64,000 nt of DNA from Tyto alba (GCF_018691265.1 NW_024881321.1:18944698-19008697); one strand, 5' to 3'; shown: positions 22,698 through 36,400, counted from the stretch's first letter. Notes: generated by a model from the sequence alone, not told the origin. Translations and numbers: made by a program.

Positions 22698-25600
22698 AAA
22701 TCCTATATCATGTTTTAAATACTTCTTTTAATGGAAGATTATGGCCTCAGTTTTGTATAGTATTTGAACATATGCATTTAGAGATGGGGACATATTTAAT
22801 CCTTCACCAGAGAATAATTGCTCAGTTACAGTTCTCTGTGTATTAGATGATCATTGTAAGTTACTGTTCAGCTAAATACACCCTTCAACCCTCCTGTTTT
22901 ATAAAGAGTTTCAGAAGTGATAATAATCTCAAAATGAAAGATGTTTTTTGACACAGTGGAAAACATGGGACAGATTTTAACTTAATATCTAAATGATAGA
23001 TAAGATAAACCCAAGAGCAGACTATATAGCTAGTAAAATTGTAAAGGAAATGGATTCCTCATGGTTTTGGCCAATAAGAGAACCAAAATAATTTTGCACA
23101 TTAGGAATTGCAGATTTTAATATTTTTTATTTTAAAAAAAGCTACTATCTCAAGTGTTCAATATATTGGTGAAGAATTGGATCTAAATTGTATTCCTGCT
23201 TTTCTCAATATAGTATGCAAAAATGTTTTCCTTGTGAAAAGATTTTCAATGAGATTATCCTGAAAAAAATAATGACATTATCCTTTGGGTAATTTAAAGG
23301 CCCTTCTTCTTTCAAATATTATAATAGATAAAGGGGTTTGGATCAAAAACTAATTACTGACAACAAAATAGTTTTATGACTTTAAAAAATTGCATAAGAG
23401 AGAGAATTAACAACAAGAGTACTTTTAGATTATTTTTTACTATGACCTCAGACTTTTTTGATCTCTCTTCTTATACACAAACAATAACAACATCTAGCCC
23501 CAAACCCACTTACCTAGTGGTCTGTACCTCAAAATTCTGCGAAGTGATTACAATGAAAGAATATAAATAAATTATTTTTTTTTGGTATCTTCATTAACAA
23601 AAGCCCAAATTAATCTTCTTCGGCCTCAGGCATGTGCCTGAGATATAGCCACTGAAAAGAATTAGGTTGCCCCTCAGGACAACACTCCCATCCTAAAACA
23701 AGTAGTATAAACCATCTTCTAGAGAGAATTGTCTCTTTACATTAGATGGAGACTAGACAAATACCTTTCTTAAGACAGGTCAATTTCCGATGGTCAAAAT
23801 TAAGTGAGATGAGTCTCTCTTGAACCATCTAAGACCTTAACTGTTTTCTGGAATATTTTCTAGAGGTAGCCTAAAGCAAAACTGCTTCTCACTGTAGTGC
23901 CTTAGCTATATGCCTGAAGTCAGACTGTATTCCCACATTTGTAATCCTACTTTTAAAACTTTAACTGTAAATCAAAATTCTTGACAGTAATCACTGGTCA
24001 CATGGACAACCCCCTTGATTATTCCATGATAAGACCTCTGTGGTGTGATCTGAGGAAAATCTACATCTGATGAAATCTATTCTTCTACAAACAAAAACCT
24101 TTCTTACTTACCTGTCAAAATCTAATGTTTAGTGAGTGATTGTAAAGTTTTCCTCAGATTTACTATCTTTCACAAGAGCTAAAAGGAAAACAAAAGGTGA
24201 CATATTGTAGGAGATAACAAAGGAAACATTCTATGTTTGAGCTGGATCATTTCATTTCAGTAGTCTTATTATGGGTGACTAGTAAATAATAGAGAATATT
24301 ATTTTCCTTTAAGTATTGAGGATGAAAGCACTTTGTATGAAAAGATGGGCAAATATACTCTATTTTCTACACTTGAACAACTGTTTCCTCTGAAATCCTT
24401 TCCTTTAACTTCTCTTGGAAGAGGTAAACAAACTTTGAGAAAGGTTTTATGTGTCCTAAGAGAACTTATTGTTTCTTGGTTTTGAATCCATATCTATTCA
24501 ATGGTACTTGACATTACTAGGAACATATGTATGGTTGTGGGATAGAAATCATGTACTTGATTAAATTATTCATGGGTGCTAATAATTTACAATAGAAGAT
24601 CAATTCCCTCTAATATAAATATTCAAGATGCTCCTACATCCTTGAATTACCATCCTACCCAGGTGAGCATCCTGGTATTGGCTTTTCAGCATTATTACTG
24701 AAAAATATTCTTACTAGGTAATAGTTCTTAAAATAACCCTATTAAGAAAGTATTTATTATTGTCTGTAAAGTTTCATATTATTATTGTGACTATATGACA
24801 TTCATTCACCATGTCTAGGGTTATATAGAAAATTTAACAAAGATTTAATGGTTATTTCTATTTTACAAGATTACACATTAATAGAGGATGGTATGAAATT
24901 ATGCCCCCCTCTTCCTTTACTGTTTGCTGTCTGGAAGATGTCTGTCTACTAGATTGTCAACTTGGCAATTTTCATGAGCACTAAACTAATTATAGTGATG
25001 AAATTCAGGAATATTGGCATGGGAAGAAAGCAGATGCAGCAAAATGAAGGATAAGTTTGAGTGATAAAAAATAAAGTAGTTTGTCATTCTGTCATGTAGC
25101 CCATTCCTTCAGACTATTCACCCCTTAACAGTACCAAAAATACTTCTTGTATTAGTTGTTGACTGTTCTAATTTTTACCTGAAGCTCAATACCTACCTGA
25201 TTTGATTCCTTTCTTGAACTATTGTAGAAAAGGTGCTATAATCAACCTCTTCCAAAGCCTGAATATGAGAAGGCAGTCTAATGAGAGATACAATTTGTTT
25301 TCTAATTCTCTGGTGGCATGCAATAATATAATACCTCCTTATATTTTTTTTTAACTTTTCAAGTTTTTTCTTTTTGAGCATTAGATTTTGAGTGGCACCA
25401 TGAAATGAGAGAGGTGTGAGAGGAGTTTTTTGTTGTATGGACTTCAGTTTCTCATGTGGAAAATTGGACCACCAGAAGGAAACATTTGCTTTCATCTTGA
25501 ACACCCATGCTTCTTTAGCTCTAAAATATTGTTCCACAATTTCTCACGTTTACAGTTAGTAGAACATCCAGCTGCACTCCAAGGTCAAGACTTTGGTAAG

Positions 25601-26499
25601 ACTCAAAACACAACTTGTCATTTAAAATAATTAAGACATGGTTGGGCAAGAACACCAACATCTAGAATCATATCAAAAGAAAATGACAGTACATGTGAAA
25701 ATGTCACTTCACTAGGTTGAAGAAAGAGCTGTAAGCAGGTGTATTCAATTTAAAACGTACTGTTTATAGACACACAAGCCAGAACTACCTGAGTTATTAT
25801 CACAGATCAATAATACTGAGTAAATTATCATCTTCAAGTCAACATTTCTCTGGAAATTTATTATTATAGACAAGATAATAGCTATTTTACATGTGTTTCC
25901 ACAAGCACTTTTCATAAGGAAGCTATTCATTTTCCTATGTATAAAGGAAGCTTGCATTTACATGTAATCATCTATACTAGGTAAAGAAGTGTCAAAAGTA
26001 ACACAGAATTAGTAGAGAACAAATGTTGATATAATGTCAAAGAGAAAAAAAAACGCACAATAACTGATCTAAAGTAAATATCTACCTTAGAATTTTGTAC
26101 TGCTGACCAATTATCTAAATGTCTGAAACACAAAACAAGAAAAGCTAAGTCCCTTGAAAGTTTCCTGGAGATCCTGTCAGAACAACACAACCTGCTTGGG
26201 CAGGTTTGTTCTTTCTCTATTTGCCTTTTCCGGGGATTAACATGAAAAATTTCCTGAATCTTGGAGAGTGAAAGGATTTGAAACTCTATCTGTGGGGAAT
26301 CCTTTTTTACCCTCAAGCAAAATAATTCTGGTTTTGCAAAGTTTTACCATAATAAGCCGATCAGTCAGCCAGTCAAATTCTCTGGAAGTTTTAGTTTTTA
26401 GTCAACGTATTTTCCATGGGTAAAAAATATAGATAAAGTATTCAATGTAGTTAGTTTAATACTGTTTTATAATTATGCTATATGTAACATGTATATGTT

Positions 26500-26537
26500 A
26501 CACACACACACACACACACACACGCACATACACACAG
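26500..26537. repeat. (CA)n microsatellite
   Basis: A pure CA run at about 26501-26522 is followed by CGCACATACACACA. It ends exactly where the second CR1 copy begins, so the CR1 5' junction lies in or at the edge of this repeat. Confidence 0.95.
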
Positions 26538-26978
26538 GCCAACAAAGCAATATCTGGGTCACTTAGGCAAGCTTTGGGTCAACAGAATCTGGTTCTTTTA
26601 GATGACCTCAACTACCCAGACATCTGTTGGAATAACACATCATCCATCAACTTCCTGAAATGCGTAGAGGACTGCTTCCTCATACAAATGTTAGATGTGC
26701 CAACTAGGAATGAGGCATTGCTGGACTTGCTACTCACAAACCAAGAAAACCTGCTTTGTAATATCTTGCTTAGTGGTAGCCTTGGTTGCAGTGATCACAA
26801 TATTGTGGAGGTTGGTATCCTGCTGAGCACACTGAAGGTTAGTACTAAGACAGAGGTTTTAGATTTTAGAAGAGCAAATTTCATCTCTCTCAGAGCTCAG
26901 CTGGGAGGGATCCCATGGGAACTTGCATGGAGGATAAAGGAATTAGCTAGCATCCCTGGCTTAACTGCGAGCTTCTGA
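26538..26978 (+). pseudogene. CR1 ORF2 endonuclease C-terminal remnant
   Basis: An open frame encodes the end of an APE-type endonuclease, the enzyme that nicks the target for CR1 insertion. Motifs seen are LDDLNYPDICW (26598-26630; the usual G-D-F-N motif now reads D-D-L-N), LDLLLTNQENLL, and GSLGCSDHNIVE (26775-26810). The last of these has the conserved S-D-H triad (26790-26798) intact. A linker beginning LDFRRANF follows. The frame ends at a TGA at 26976-26978. The N-terminal half of the endonuclease is missing because the element is 5'-truncated, so no activity is expected. Confidence 0.9.
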
Positions 26979-27181
26979 ATCTGTTCAAAACCAAAAAAAA
27001 AAACATACCAGAGATGGAAAAGCAGACAAATGTCTGTTGAGAGCTACATGGGGTTTGCCAGGGTGTGCAGAGATGAAATTAGAAAAGCAAAAGCTCAGCT
27101 CAAATTGAAATTGGCCAGAGATGTCAAAAACTACAAGGGTTTGGATAGGCAAACAAGCAGAAACAGAAGGAAAATATTGGT

Positions 27182-28727
27182 TTGCTGTTAAACAGGAGAG
27201 GTGAATTAGTCATCAACAATGCTGAAAGGACAGAAGTTCTCAACATTTTCTTCACCTCTGTCTTTATCAGCTATGTTGGGCCCCAGGACTTGAGAACAAA
27301 AATCCAGGTTGATGCAAACACAAATCCACCATCAGTGAAGGAAGAGTTGGTATGCAAACTATTGCAGGAGCTTGATCGATACAGTTTGATGGGATATGAT
27401 GTTATCTACCCTAGCATGTTAAGACAGCTGGCTGATGTTATTGCAAAGTCACTCTCCATAATTTTTGAGAAGTTGTGGAGATCGGGGGACAGCCCAGAAG
27501 ACAGGAAGAAGGCTAACATCACCCCCATCTACAAGAAGGTCTTAAAGGAGGTTCCAGGAAATTATAGGCCTATCAGTCTTACTTCAAGCCCTGGGAAAGT
27601 CATGGAACAAATCCTAGTGGGGGCAATGAAGTACGTGATTGGGAAAAGCCAGCATGGATTCACCAAAGGCAAATTGCATTGGATAAATCTGATTAATTGC
27701 CTTCTACAACTAAGTAACCTGCTTGGTTGATATGAGGTGAGCAGCGGACATTGTCTACCTGGATTTCTCCAAGGCTTTTGATATGATTCTCTACAGCCTT
27801 CTCCTAGAGAAACTGGTGTGTCACAGTCTAGACAAATGGTCTGTGCAGTGGGTGGGGAACTGTCTGACAAGCCGCACGCAGAGGGTGGTGGTAAATAGCT
27901 CCTTTTCAAACTGGCAACAGGTCACAAGTGGGGTCCCCCAGGAATTGACATTGGGCCCGACACTGTTTAATATCTTCATAAGTGATCTGGATGATGGGAT
28001 CAGGTGTACCCTGATGAAGTTTGCTGATGATACCAAACTGAGTGGGGAAGTGGACACTTGGGAAGGGAGAGCCACTCTGCAGGAAGGCCTGGATAGGCTA
28101 GAGGAGTGGGCTAAGAACCTTATGAAGATCAACAAGGCCAAGTGTAAGGTCTTGCACCTGGGAAAACATAATCCAGGAGTGCGGAACAGACTGGGATCTA
28201 CCTGGCTGGAGAGCAGCTCTGTGGAAAGGGACCTGGGGGTATTTGTGGACAATAAGCTCAGTAGGAGTGAACAGTGTGCTGCAGCAACAAAGAATGCCAA
28301 CAGGAAGCTGAGTTGCATCAACAAGACCATCACCAGCAGAGATAAAGAAGTCATTATCCCACTCTACTCAGTGCTTGTCAGGCCACACCTGGAATACTGT
28401 GTACAGTTTTGGACCTCACTATGCAAAAAAGATGTGGACAGGCTTGAGAGGGTCCAGATGAATGCCACAAAAATGATCAAAGGACTGAGAAGCCTGACAT
28501 ATGAGGAAAGGCTGAGACAACTGGGTTTGTTCAGCCTTGAGAAGAGAAGGCTTAGGGAAGACCTTATCACCATGTTCCAGTATTTAAAGTGTGGCTACAA
28601 AGAATATAGAGACTCCCTTTTTACAAGGAGTCATGTGGAAAAGACAAGGGTAACTGCTCCTGGGGAGATTTTGATTGGACACAAGGTGAAAATTTTTCAC
28701 AATGAGAAAAATCAGCCACTGGAATAG
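27182..28727 (+). pseudogene. CR1 ORF2 reverse transcriptase remnant
   Basis: The reverse transcriptase is present in two main open pieces. The first (27182-27730) has the fingers blocks GNYRPISLTSSPGKVMEQIL and SQHGFTKGK and stops after a frameshift. The second is open from about 27747 to 28727. It carries the first catalytic block DIVYLDFSKAFD (27747-27782), then SGVPQELTLGPTLFNIFISD, then FADDT (28020-28034) with both catalytic aspartates, and a long C-terminal part (PLYSVLVRPHLEYCVQFW; GLFSLEKRRLREDLITMFQY). A further frameshift near 28690 separates the last C-terminal residues. All visible catalytic aspartates are intact, but the frame is broken, so it is a pseudogene. Confidence 0.93.
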
Positions 28728-31700
28728 TCTCCCAAGGGAAGTGATGGATTCCCCAACATTGAGCACTTCTAAGATTCAGCTGGACAGGGAGCTGGGTTGT
28801 CTTGTTTAGACCATGTTTTTGCCAAGAAATGTTGGACCAGATGATCCTTCAGGTCTCTTCCAACCTGGTATTTGATGATTCTATTGTTGCTAGGTTGTCT
28901 ACACCCATAATTTGGTACTGAGTTATGTTTCACCATCCTTATTAGTGACTGCTTTTAAAAATCTGTTCACTGTCAGAATGCAATGGATGTAGAAAACTAA
29001 TGAAAATATCAATGATAAAGTATTTTCTGTGCAACTTAAATTCCTGAGAGTAGCATTAGAGACCTACACAGTATATCAAAGTGATATTTTCAAAAGCACT
29101 GAGGGATCACGTCATTAGAGACCTTATTTTGGTGTCTAGACTGCATCTTCAGCTACAGAGAAGGACAACATGGATGAGACGCACATGACCAAATGCAGAT
29201 ACCTACAATGCTGCCTAAAATAGTCCAGATGAATCACACCTGTGTATTTCTCTCGCTGTTTTTAAAGAAGCCTGAGGTGACAAGCTCTGCTGTAGGTATC
29301 TATACCATAGCTGTCATAAGTTAGATGAAACTAACCCTACTTCTAGTAACATCTAATGTGCTCCTCACAGACCTAAGAACCTGGTATTGTTGTTTTCTCA
29401 ATCACTCCAAGTGTACAGGAAGAAGGGGACTCTTCATTCAAATTATTATGTAGCCTGGTATGCCATAACATTTAGAAGAAAGATAAGGAGGTATGTATTG
29501 TTTCCCACACAAGATGGGAGAGAGGAAATGTACCTCCATTTCTTTCTTCCTGGTGAATACCTCAGGCACCAAAATTTCATATAAAAGCCTTCCATTCTTT
29601 CAGCAAAAAAATGTCACCTAGTCCCTCATGCATAAACCTACAGAACCTAAGCACAGGGAAGTGTTTCAAGGCTACGAAGCCCAGCTTCATGGTGATCTCT
29701 ATACTAAATCAGGCATGACTGTATCTGGAAGAAAGAGATTTCTGATGTATATCTACTTCAGTGTTTTCAGCTGGTTAGTTTAGAAAAAAAAATATTGTGA
29801 TACCTACCCTGAGTGCCTAACCTTTTCCTAAGCAGGACAAGCACTTGGCACCATGCATTTAGCTGTGAGCTCTAGTGCCTAACATTTTCTTTGTATATGG
29901 CTTTTCAATGCCAGTCACAGGAAATTAGGTGCCCAAACATCAGTGAGAATATGTGCCTAAATTATGGTCTGATGTCACACTGGATGCTTGTGAAGAAGCA
30001 GGAAACCTAACTGATTAATTAAGTCCTGAGCTGTTATCTGAAACTTCTATGCTTTCTTCCCCCAACTACACTGTGGCAAGAGTATCACGATGGTTGAAAC
30101 ACACTGATAATTTTTTAGGCAGAGGAGCGATTAGCATGTCCTCATGGCAATAGATCACGCACAGTAAACAACTTAACTATAACATAGTACAGGAATATGT
30201 ATCCAAAGGAAGTTTGAAATATTTGGCAGTCAGTGAACTTCTTTGTACAGGGATGGAAAAGGGTATTAGCTCATCTCTAATATAAATACTTACACCCAGT
30301 AACAGAGACCTATTATAAGAGTATGATAGTTAATGTTATTTAGGTGAATCAGGAAATTTCAGAGCAAATATTTATGCCAGAAATTACGGAGGCATTTATT
30401 TACCTATTTTTAGCACATTGAAAACAATAATGAAAAAAACACAGGATTTAAAAGGCTTTAACAGGTAAAATAAGAAGCAGGAAAAAGGGATTTTCATAAG
30501 AGGCCTTAATTTCCACAAGGGGACCATTCTTTTTTTCCATCTTCTCATTGGCATAATAACCTAAGTAGAAGCCCTTTTATAGACCATGCAGAAGGCATGA
30601 CCCTGGGGCTTCCTTTCACCTTTGCAGCAAAAGGCTGCCCTATCTCATATTTTTTTCAGGTATCTCTGCCTTATGCCTGGAGATCTGCCCCGTTTATTTC
30701 TGTTCCCTGTATGAGCAGTTACCTTTACAACAGAATTGCCATTGCCTACCTTTCAGAAAACTTCTGAATTCAGTATCCACTTCTGTGGTTGTCTGCAGTA
30801 AGTATCTGGTTCTGCAACAGTGAAATCAATGGAACGCATTTAATTAAGTGCAGGTGCAAACAAAAATGTTAGAACTTCTTTTATAGTTAAACAAGGATGG
30901 AAATGGGCATTCTGCACATTAAGACAACATTTACTTCAAGTGAGGAAAAGTTTTTCGTTACTTTGTGTGATAATGAGTGTCTTCTATTTTTCTGACATGG
31001 ATGAAAAATGTTTTGAGGTTGGGCCTTTTACATATGCTGTAATTCAGACTCAAAATGAGCTATTACTCAGATCCATACATTTGAAAACCTCTAGCAAGGA
31101 TAGGTGATTTCATTAGTTCAGAGATGTGGCATTAATGGTGAAGTCTCAATTTAAAATTAATTTTGCCCTTGAAGACTTGTGCTGCTGGTTTTTGGAGGAG
31201 TAGAAAATCAAGAACTCTATTCTCAAAATAGCTTGAAATCCTTATCAGAAAAGGATATTAGCAGCCTTCAATTTTAGCAAGTCTTTCCTCTCTCTTCTCC
31301 AGGTTTTCTTTATCATCTAACATTTGACCCATACTTATCAATATGTATTGTAAAACTTTTAAAACTTGTCAACCAAGAAACTATAGTTGTAATGTAGGTA
31401 GAGATAAATATAACCTCACAACTTGTTTCCCATGATCCACCCATGAGCAACTTGTTTGAGGTTTGTGGCTTCTTCCTCAGAGAAAGCTCACTCATTGTCT
31501 TCAAAGAATGATTGATTCAGTAAGCTGATCTGAGGACAAGAAGTCACGGGAGAGGTCTCTGCCCCAGTATCATGGCCTGGAAGAATGACGATAGGTTATC
31601 ATTTCCCTTTTGTTGCAATGAATTCAGTTCATGGATATGCTGCGGATAAACATCTAACAGGAACCAATCCCTTTTAGAATTGCTCTCAGACCTGGCAGGC

Positions 31701-33356
31701 AGAGAAGTCCTTGAGACCATTGTGAACTATACACCAGAAAGTATGCCGTGCATTTTAGCGTCTTACATAATATTTGAAGAGCATGTCAAAGTGTCATTTA
31801 ATCAAGGTATTAAAATAAAGATTAACTTTTCGGTTTTGATCTAGACTTTGGTTAGTGAGCATTAATTGATAGGAAAATATATTTTATTTAGGGAGATGAG
31901 CAAATAGAAACAACATTTCCTCTATCTTCTCTTTCAGTTCTCAGAAATTATTGCCTTCTGCATTGAAAAAATCAGTCAAGCTTAGTGATTACTATAATAT
32001 ATGTAAATATACATGTATGTATCAACATTTTTATTAGGAAATTATTGTTTCTAAATATCTGATCAGATAGACTTTTCCCACCTTCTCCCTTTTTCCATTT
32101 ATTTTGTTTTTCCTATTTGTTACCAGCCTGGAAAAATGATATTTCATTCTGATTCTCCCATGGTAACCTGTTCTGATTTACCATTCAGTGCAGATATACT
32201 TAAAACCCATGATGAAATAGTCCTTTCTCACATGTAGTTTAACATCTACATGAAGGCTGGTGACTGACCTACAAATGGAAAAAGTGCATGAATGAATGCA
32301 GCCTCCTGATCTTTGCCTTTACAATGCCCTTTTGTTCTATAAATTTCCATGTGGGAAGATTAGGGAGGGTCAGTAAACAAAAGTGTCTTTGCACTTCTTA
32401 AGAGATCTAAGTGCTCTGCCTGTAGAGTCAGCAACTTCCCACTGACTTTCAAATACTCTGAAATAGATGAGTTCCTTTCACAGCATGAAAATTCTGGCTG
32501 GGGTGATGGGTATTGTCTTCTGCTTCTTTACTCTTAGACTCACAGCAATGTGACTGAGCCACCTGGCTAGAGGAAGTTTTGCTACTTTTAATATATCAAA
32601 ACCAGGGATTATCTCATCAAATGCATGTACTGTTGGTTCCTCATTCTAGTCAATGCATTTCCTTTATAATACAGATTTCCTTTCTAATTAATAAAATATG
32701 GCAAATATTTCATAACAGATTCAAAAGCAGATTAACTGTCCAATTCTCTCATGTGTTTGTGTCTAATGGTGTTCTCTAAGGTTGTCGAGAAATAAAACAG
32801 AATTTGAAGGGTTGTAGAAGAGATATAAGATGTAAGGGATGCTGTTCACAGACTATAATTTGGCTTTCCAGCTTTAAATTTCAGGGAGGACAGAGGTTAT
32901 GGAAAGCATGCCACAGTTAGATGGCTCACCCATTTGGCTCTTAGGAAATTCTTACAAAGCAGCTTCTGAATCATGAAACTTTGTGCAGGAGTGGATGTGG
33001 AAATCTGATGCTGCAGCTTAGCCTTTGGCTGATGTGAGAATTTCAGGATCAGGCCTTAAGAAGATAATTTTGGTGTATCATGCATAAATAAAAGTAATGG
33101 GTTAATTTGCTACCTGTACAGTCTCCCACTATACACACTGTTAAGACAAGCAGTTCTAAATAAAACAGATGTCTAAAACCTGCATGCTTATGAGGTCACT
33201 GAGATGAGCTATAAGATATACAGTGCTGTTCAGCTCATAACACAGAAGCTTTGGAAGGAATTTGGATACTAATAACTGACCTAATGATGTGACTGTTTAT
33301 TCCAACCATTTACAAACATAGGGAATTATGCAATGCTCTGACATAATTTCTGCTAG

Positions 33357-33425
33357 CAGCTGGAAGCCTCCGCTGAACATCTGTCTGAAGTGCTGTTCTC
33401 ACAAATCAGCTGCCAAAACCAGCTG
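33357..33425. promoter_or_regulatory. Cluster of three CAGCTG E-boxes (candidate)
   Basis: CAGCTG occurs at 33357-33362, 33407-33412 and 33420-33425. CAGCTG is a binding core for bHLH transcription factors. Three within 69 bp in AT-rich DNA is more than expected by eye. No promoter or exon is seen nearby; a distal enhancer is possible but unproven. Confidence 0.25.
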
Positions 33426-35136
33426 AGTAAATTAAAATGATATTGCAATTTTTATTTCTTTATAAAGATTTGTGTCCTTTTTGAAGGCAAAATACTTTTG
33501 TGAATACTTCCCTTTCAACAATTCTGTGTGTCATTTCTATAGCCTTTAGTTACATTATGTCTCATAAAAATGTAGAACTCTGGAACATGTGTCATTGCGT
33601 CAGAAGATTCGTGAGATTCATTTGCACTGGCTGTTATTTATTTACTGACAGCTTGCTTTGAAATAATTGTTTGCTCCTCTCAGAAGTATTGGCAATTTTA
33701 ACCAGGGGCCTCTGTTCTGAAAAGGCAAAAATGTTATAGGGACTGGTAGGTCATTTTAACTTTTATTAAAAGAAAAGGATGAAATATAAAAAAGTAAGAG
33801 AAATGTTTATCCTTTTTATTATATCTACAAGTGCAAGTAGAAAAGCAAAGTGGCTAAGGGAGAGAAATATTCCCTTCCCATAATTTGAATTTGCTTTGGC
33901 TAGGTATACTTTTAGACTGTCTTCATTGATCTCCACCTCTATCCTAAATGCAACATGGAATATCATGAGTGACAATCTAATTGTCCAGATGGAAAGCAAA
34001 GAACTCTGGTTCTGAGCTAATTTTAACTGTCCTTAAGTCTTAGCATTGGTTTTATTTCTCCTAATGTACCTAAATATAGGTTAATTGAATTGCAATGTGG
34101 AATTACCTGCTTCTGCTCACTGACTTGAGCAGCTTGGAATGTCTACTTCTGATTTACACACATTCCTTTTATTTATGTTCCTAAACTTGAAGCATGATAT
34201 TCCCATGTTTAAATCCTTTATATTTTAGTTCAGTTGTAAAATAGGGATTATTATTGTCTGATATGACTGTGATCTGACTCTCCCTCCGCTGGTGACAACT
34301 GATACTTCTGGCAGTAGGAAAAGCCACATAGCTGGTATGTTGGAAGGTATCTGCTCAGTTCGTAAGTGTTAATGTCCAGCTCTATGCAATAGGTTTTCTA
34401 TACATCCTGACCCAATTGTTTTTTTTTTAAGCCTGTCATTTATAGGTCTTGTTAAGTCTACTCTGTCTCCCAAATAAGCCATTAGGTCACCAGGCCACAT
34501 AATTTATTAAAGTGCATTTTGTGAACAGGGAGTTCATCTGTGAGGATATTGTGTTTCCCAAGGAAGTTAGACAGAAATTTGCCAAAAAGGAACTAAGGTT
34601 AAAAATTCAACAGATATCCGTTTCTCTGGAGTTCCTCTAAAAGATGTTTCTGAACAGATATGAGATGGAAGCAGAAAGAAAACCTCCAGTGAAATGCTGA
34701 AGTGAAGAGTACCAATGTGGTGAGATGCATCTCTACAATGAAAACCACTCCAACTGGAATACAAAAAAGCCTCTAATACCTAGTAGACTAATTGCACAAT
34801 AAAGCAAAAACTTAGATCCACAAGAGGATTCAGCCCTTACAGCTATTTCAGGTTCAAGATTCTCAATTTCCACACCTCAGCAGTTACTTCACTCTACAGA
34901 TGCTGCCATAGATGTGCCATTCTGATCTTGCTGGAGTGTCTTTGTCTTGGGAGTGCTAAACATCTGGGCACACAGCTCATTCTTGTGTCCCAGGGCATGC
35001 CCAGAGTATGTGTTCTACAGCTGTCTTTGATGGGTAGGTCTCATCTGCTTGCTGCTCATATTCTACACCATGATTTCACAAAGTTCAAAGATCATTTGGT
35101 ACCAACGATTTACTATCATAGATTAACTTCTGTATC

Positions 35137-35158
35137 TGTGTGTGTGTTTGTGTGTGTG
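35137..35158. repeat. Short (TG)n microsatellite, interrupted
   Basis: About ten TG dinucleotides with one TTTG interruption. Confidence 0.85.
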
Positions 35159-35499
35159 CATTTGATTTAGGAAACTTTATAGTGTTGATTATAGCAAATT
35201 TTATTAAATCACTGATACTGGCTGATGATTAAGTATTGTTAAAAATCATACAACCTAATCTTGTGATTTACCATCATAGTGTTAATAGACTTTAAACTGC
35301 TGCTACCTCAGAGTTGTGTAGGATCCATAATCACCCATTCCCTGACAAAGGGATACAATGACTCAATGGGAGGGTCTCCCTTATCTTTTTACATCTCTGG
35401 TCTCTGTGTAAATCATTCTAAATCTATGCTAACTTGATTTTCCTTTGTATATTTCTTCCATGTAGCAAGTAGTGAACTTAACACAGTAGTTACTTGTTA

Positions 35500-35520
35500 C
35501 TATTACTATTATAGTAATAG
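35500..35520. repeat. Hairpin, 9-bp perfect stem and 3-nt loop
   Basis: CTATTACTA (35500-35508) pairs with TAGTAATAG (35512-35520) around the loop TTA. It is AT-rich and may be chance. Confidence 0.8.
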
Positions 35521-36295
35521 AGTGAACCTTGCCATCGAACTTTGTTAAATCACACTTTTACAATTCCACATTAAAATTACTTCTTGCTAACAGTTTTGAC
35601 AGGGATTCTTTAAGTGATATAAAACACTCATCTGTGACAGAGTGCCTATAACTGAGACAGCTTTTACAAAGTGCAATATGTTCAATAGGTGAGACTAAGA
35701 AAACCTCAACACTGGCTGTCTGGAAACACTGTGGTCGGACTGTCCTATGAAAAAATCAGAGCTGGAAAGAGGCACGGAAGAAAATGTAATTTGTATTTCT
35801 TCACATATCTAGTGAACATTAGGCTTTGGGTACAATTGGAGAAGGCAACATAAATGCTTTCTAAACTGCTGAATAGATGTGTAAAAGGGCCGTATCCAGC
35901 ATAGGTCTTGAAAGGGCTTCACAGAAAAACCCAAATACAAGTCTGTTAAACTTAGGTGTAGAATATAAATTTTGCTTTTCATCCCAGTATTCATTACTGG
36001 CCAATAAGATAGTTTAGATTGCTGGCTTCTCTGGAAAATCACCTTGTGTTGTACAGGCAGCCTAGGCAAACATAAGAGCTGTGGATTGTGCTGAGCAGTA
36101 AAATGCCTGGAATATGGGGGCTGCAGTCCTTTTGGGACATGGATCCTGTGTGATTAGAAGCTTCTAGAGACACTTAGGCACTATGAGCTCAAAGTTCTGT
36201 CTAGCTTGATCAGTTGTAGGTACTGCTGCAATCTTGCAAATAGTAACTGTTAGTATTTCAACAGAAAAAAACAGCATTAGAGCAGCACTAGCTGT

Positions 36296-36400
36296 ATTAT
36301 AATTACATTAATACTGTGGCCTTAAATCCCCTCTTGTATTACAGCTGTGGTATTTTAATGTTAAATGATTAATATCTCTGCTGCCTCCAAACAGCTGACT
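36296..36400. promoter_or_regulatory. Two E-boxes with TAAT-core motifs (candidate)
   Basis: CAGCTG at 36342-36347 and 36392-36397 lie near TAATTACATTAATA (about 36299-36312) and GATTAATA (36367-36374), the AT cores bound by homeodomain proteins. The combination resembles many distal enhancers, but the motifs are short and the call is tentative. Confidence 0.2.

Larger units (their letters stand above)
9132..26499. other. AT-rich non-coding DNA, no recognised gene
   Basis: No gene, RNA gene or nameable interspersed repeat was recognised. Contents noted separately are homopolymer runs (9542-9561, 9847-9862, 17715-17732, 21252-21269), an AT palindrome at 10263-10282, a T11A16 dyad at 14250-14276, a candidate regulatory block near 13470-13740, an (AAAAC)n run at 21627-21657, a 21-bp tandem duplication at 22613-22654 and a short (AT)n at 22684-22697. 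The part at about 15590-16520 looks somewhat richer in G and C and may be an old unclassified repeat. Confidence 0.6.
26537..28883 (+). mobile_element. CR1 LINE retrotransposon, long 5'-truncated copy
   Basis: This is the longest transposable element in the window, a CR1 non-LTR retrotransposon in plus orientation. It begins in the C-terminal part of the ORF2 endonuclease, runs through the reverse transcriptase and ends with a 3' untranslated region closing near GATGATTCTATTG, a degraded form of the CR1 octamer tail. ORF1 and the first part of the endonuclease are absent. Its 3' region differs clearly from the copy at 7023-8474 (it contains TGGACCAGATGATCCTTCAG near 28831), so the two belong to different CR1 subfamilies. 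Several frameshifts make it inactive. I do not assign a subfamily name. Confidence 0.95.

Noticed and set aside
27821..28354. 177-codon minus-strand open frame
   Set aside because: It is the antisense shadow of the second CR1 reverse transcriptase remnant.
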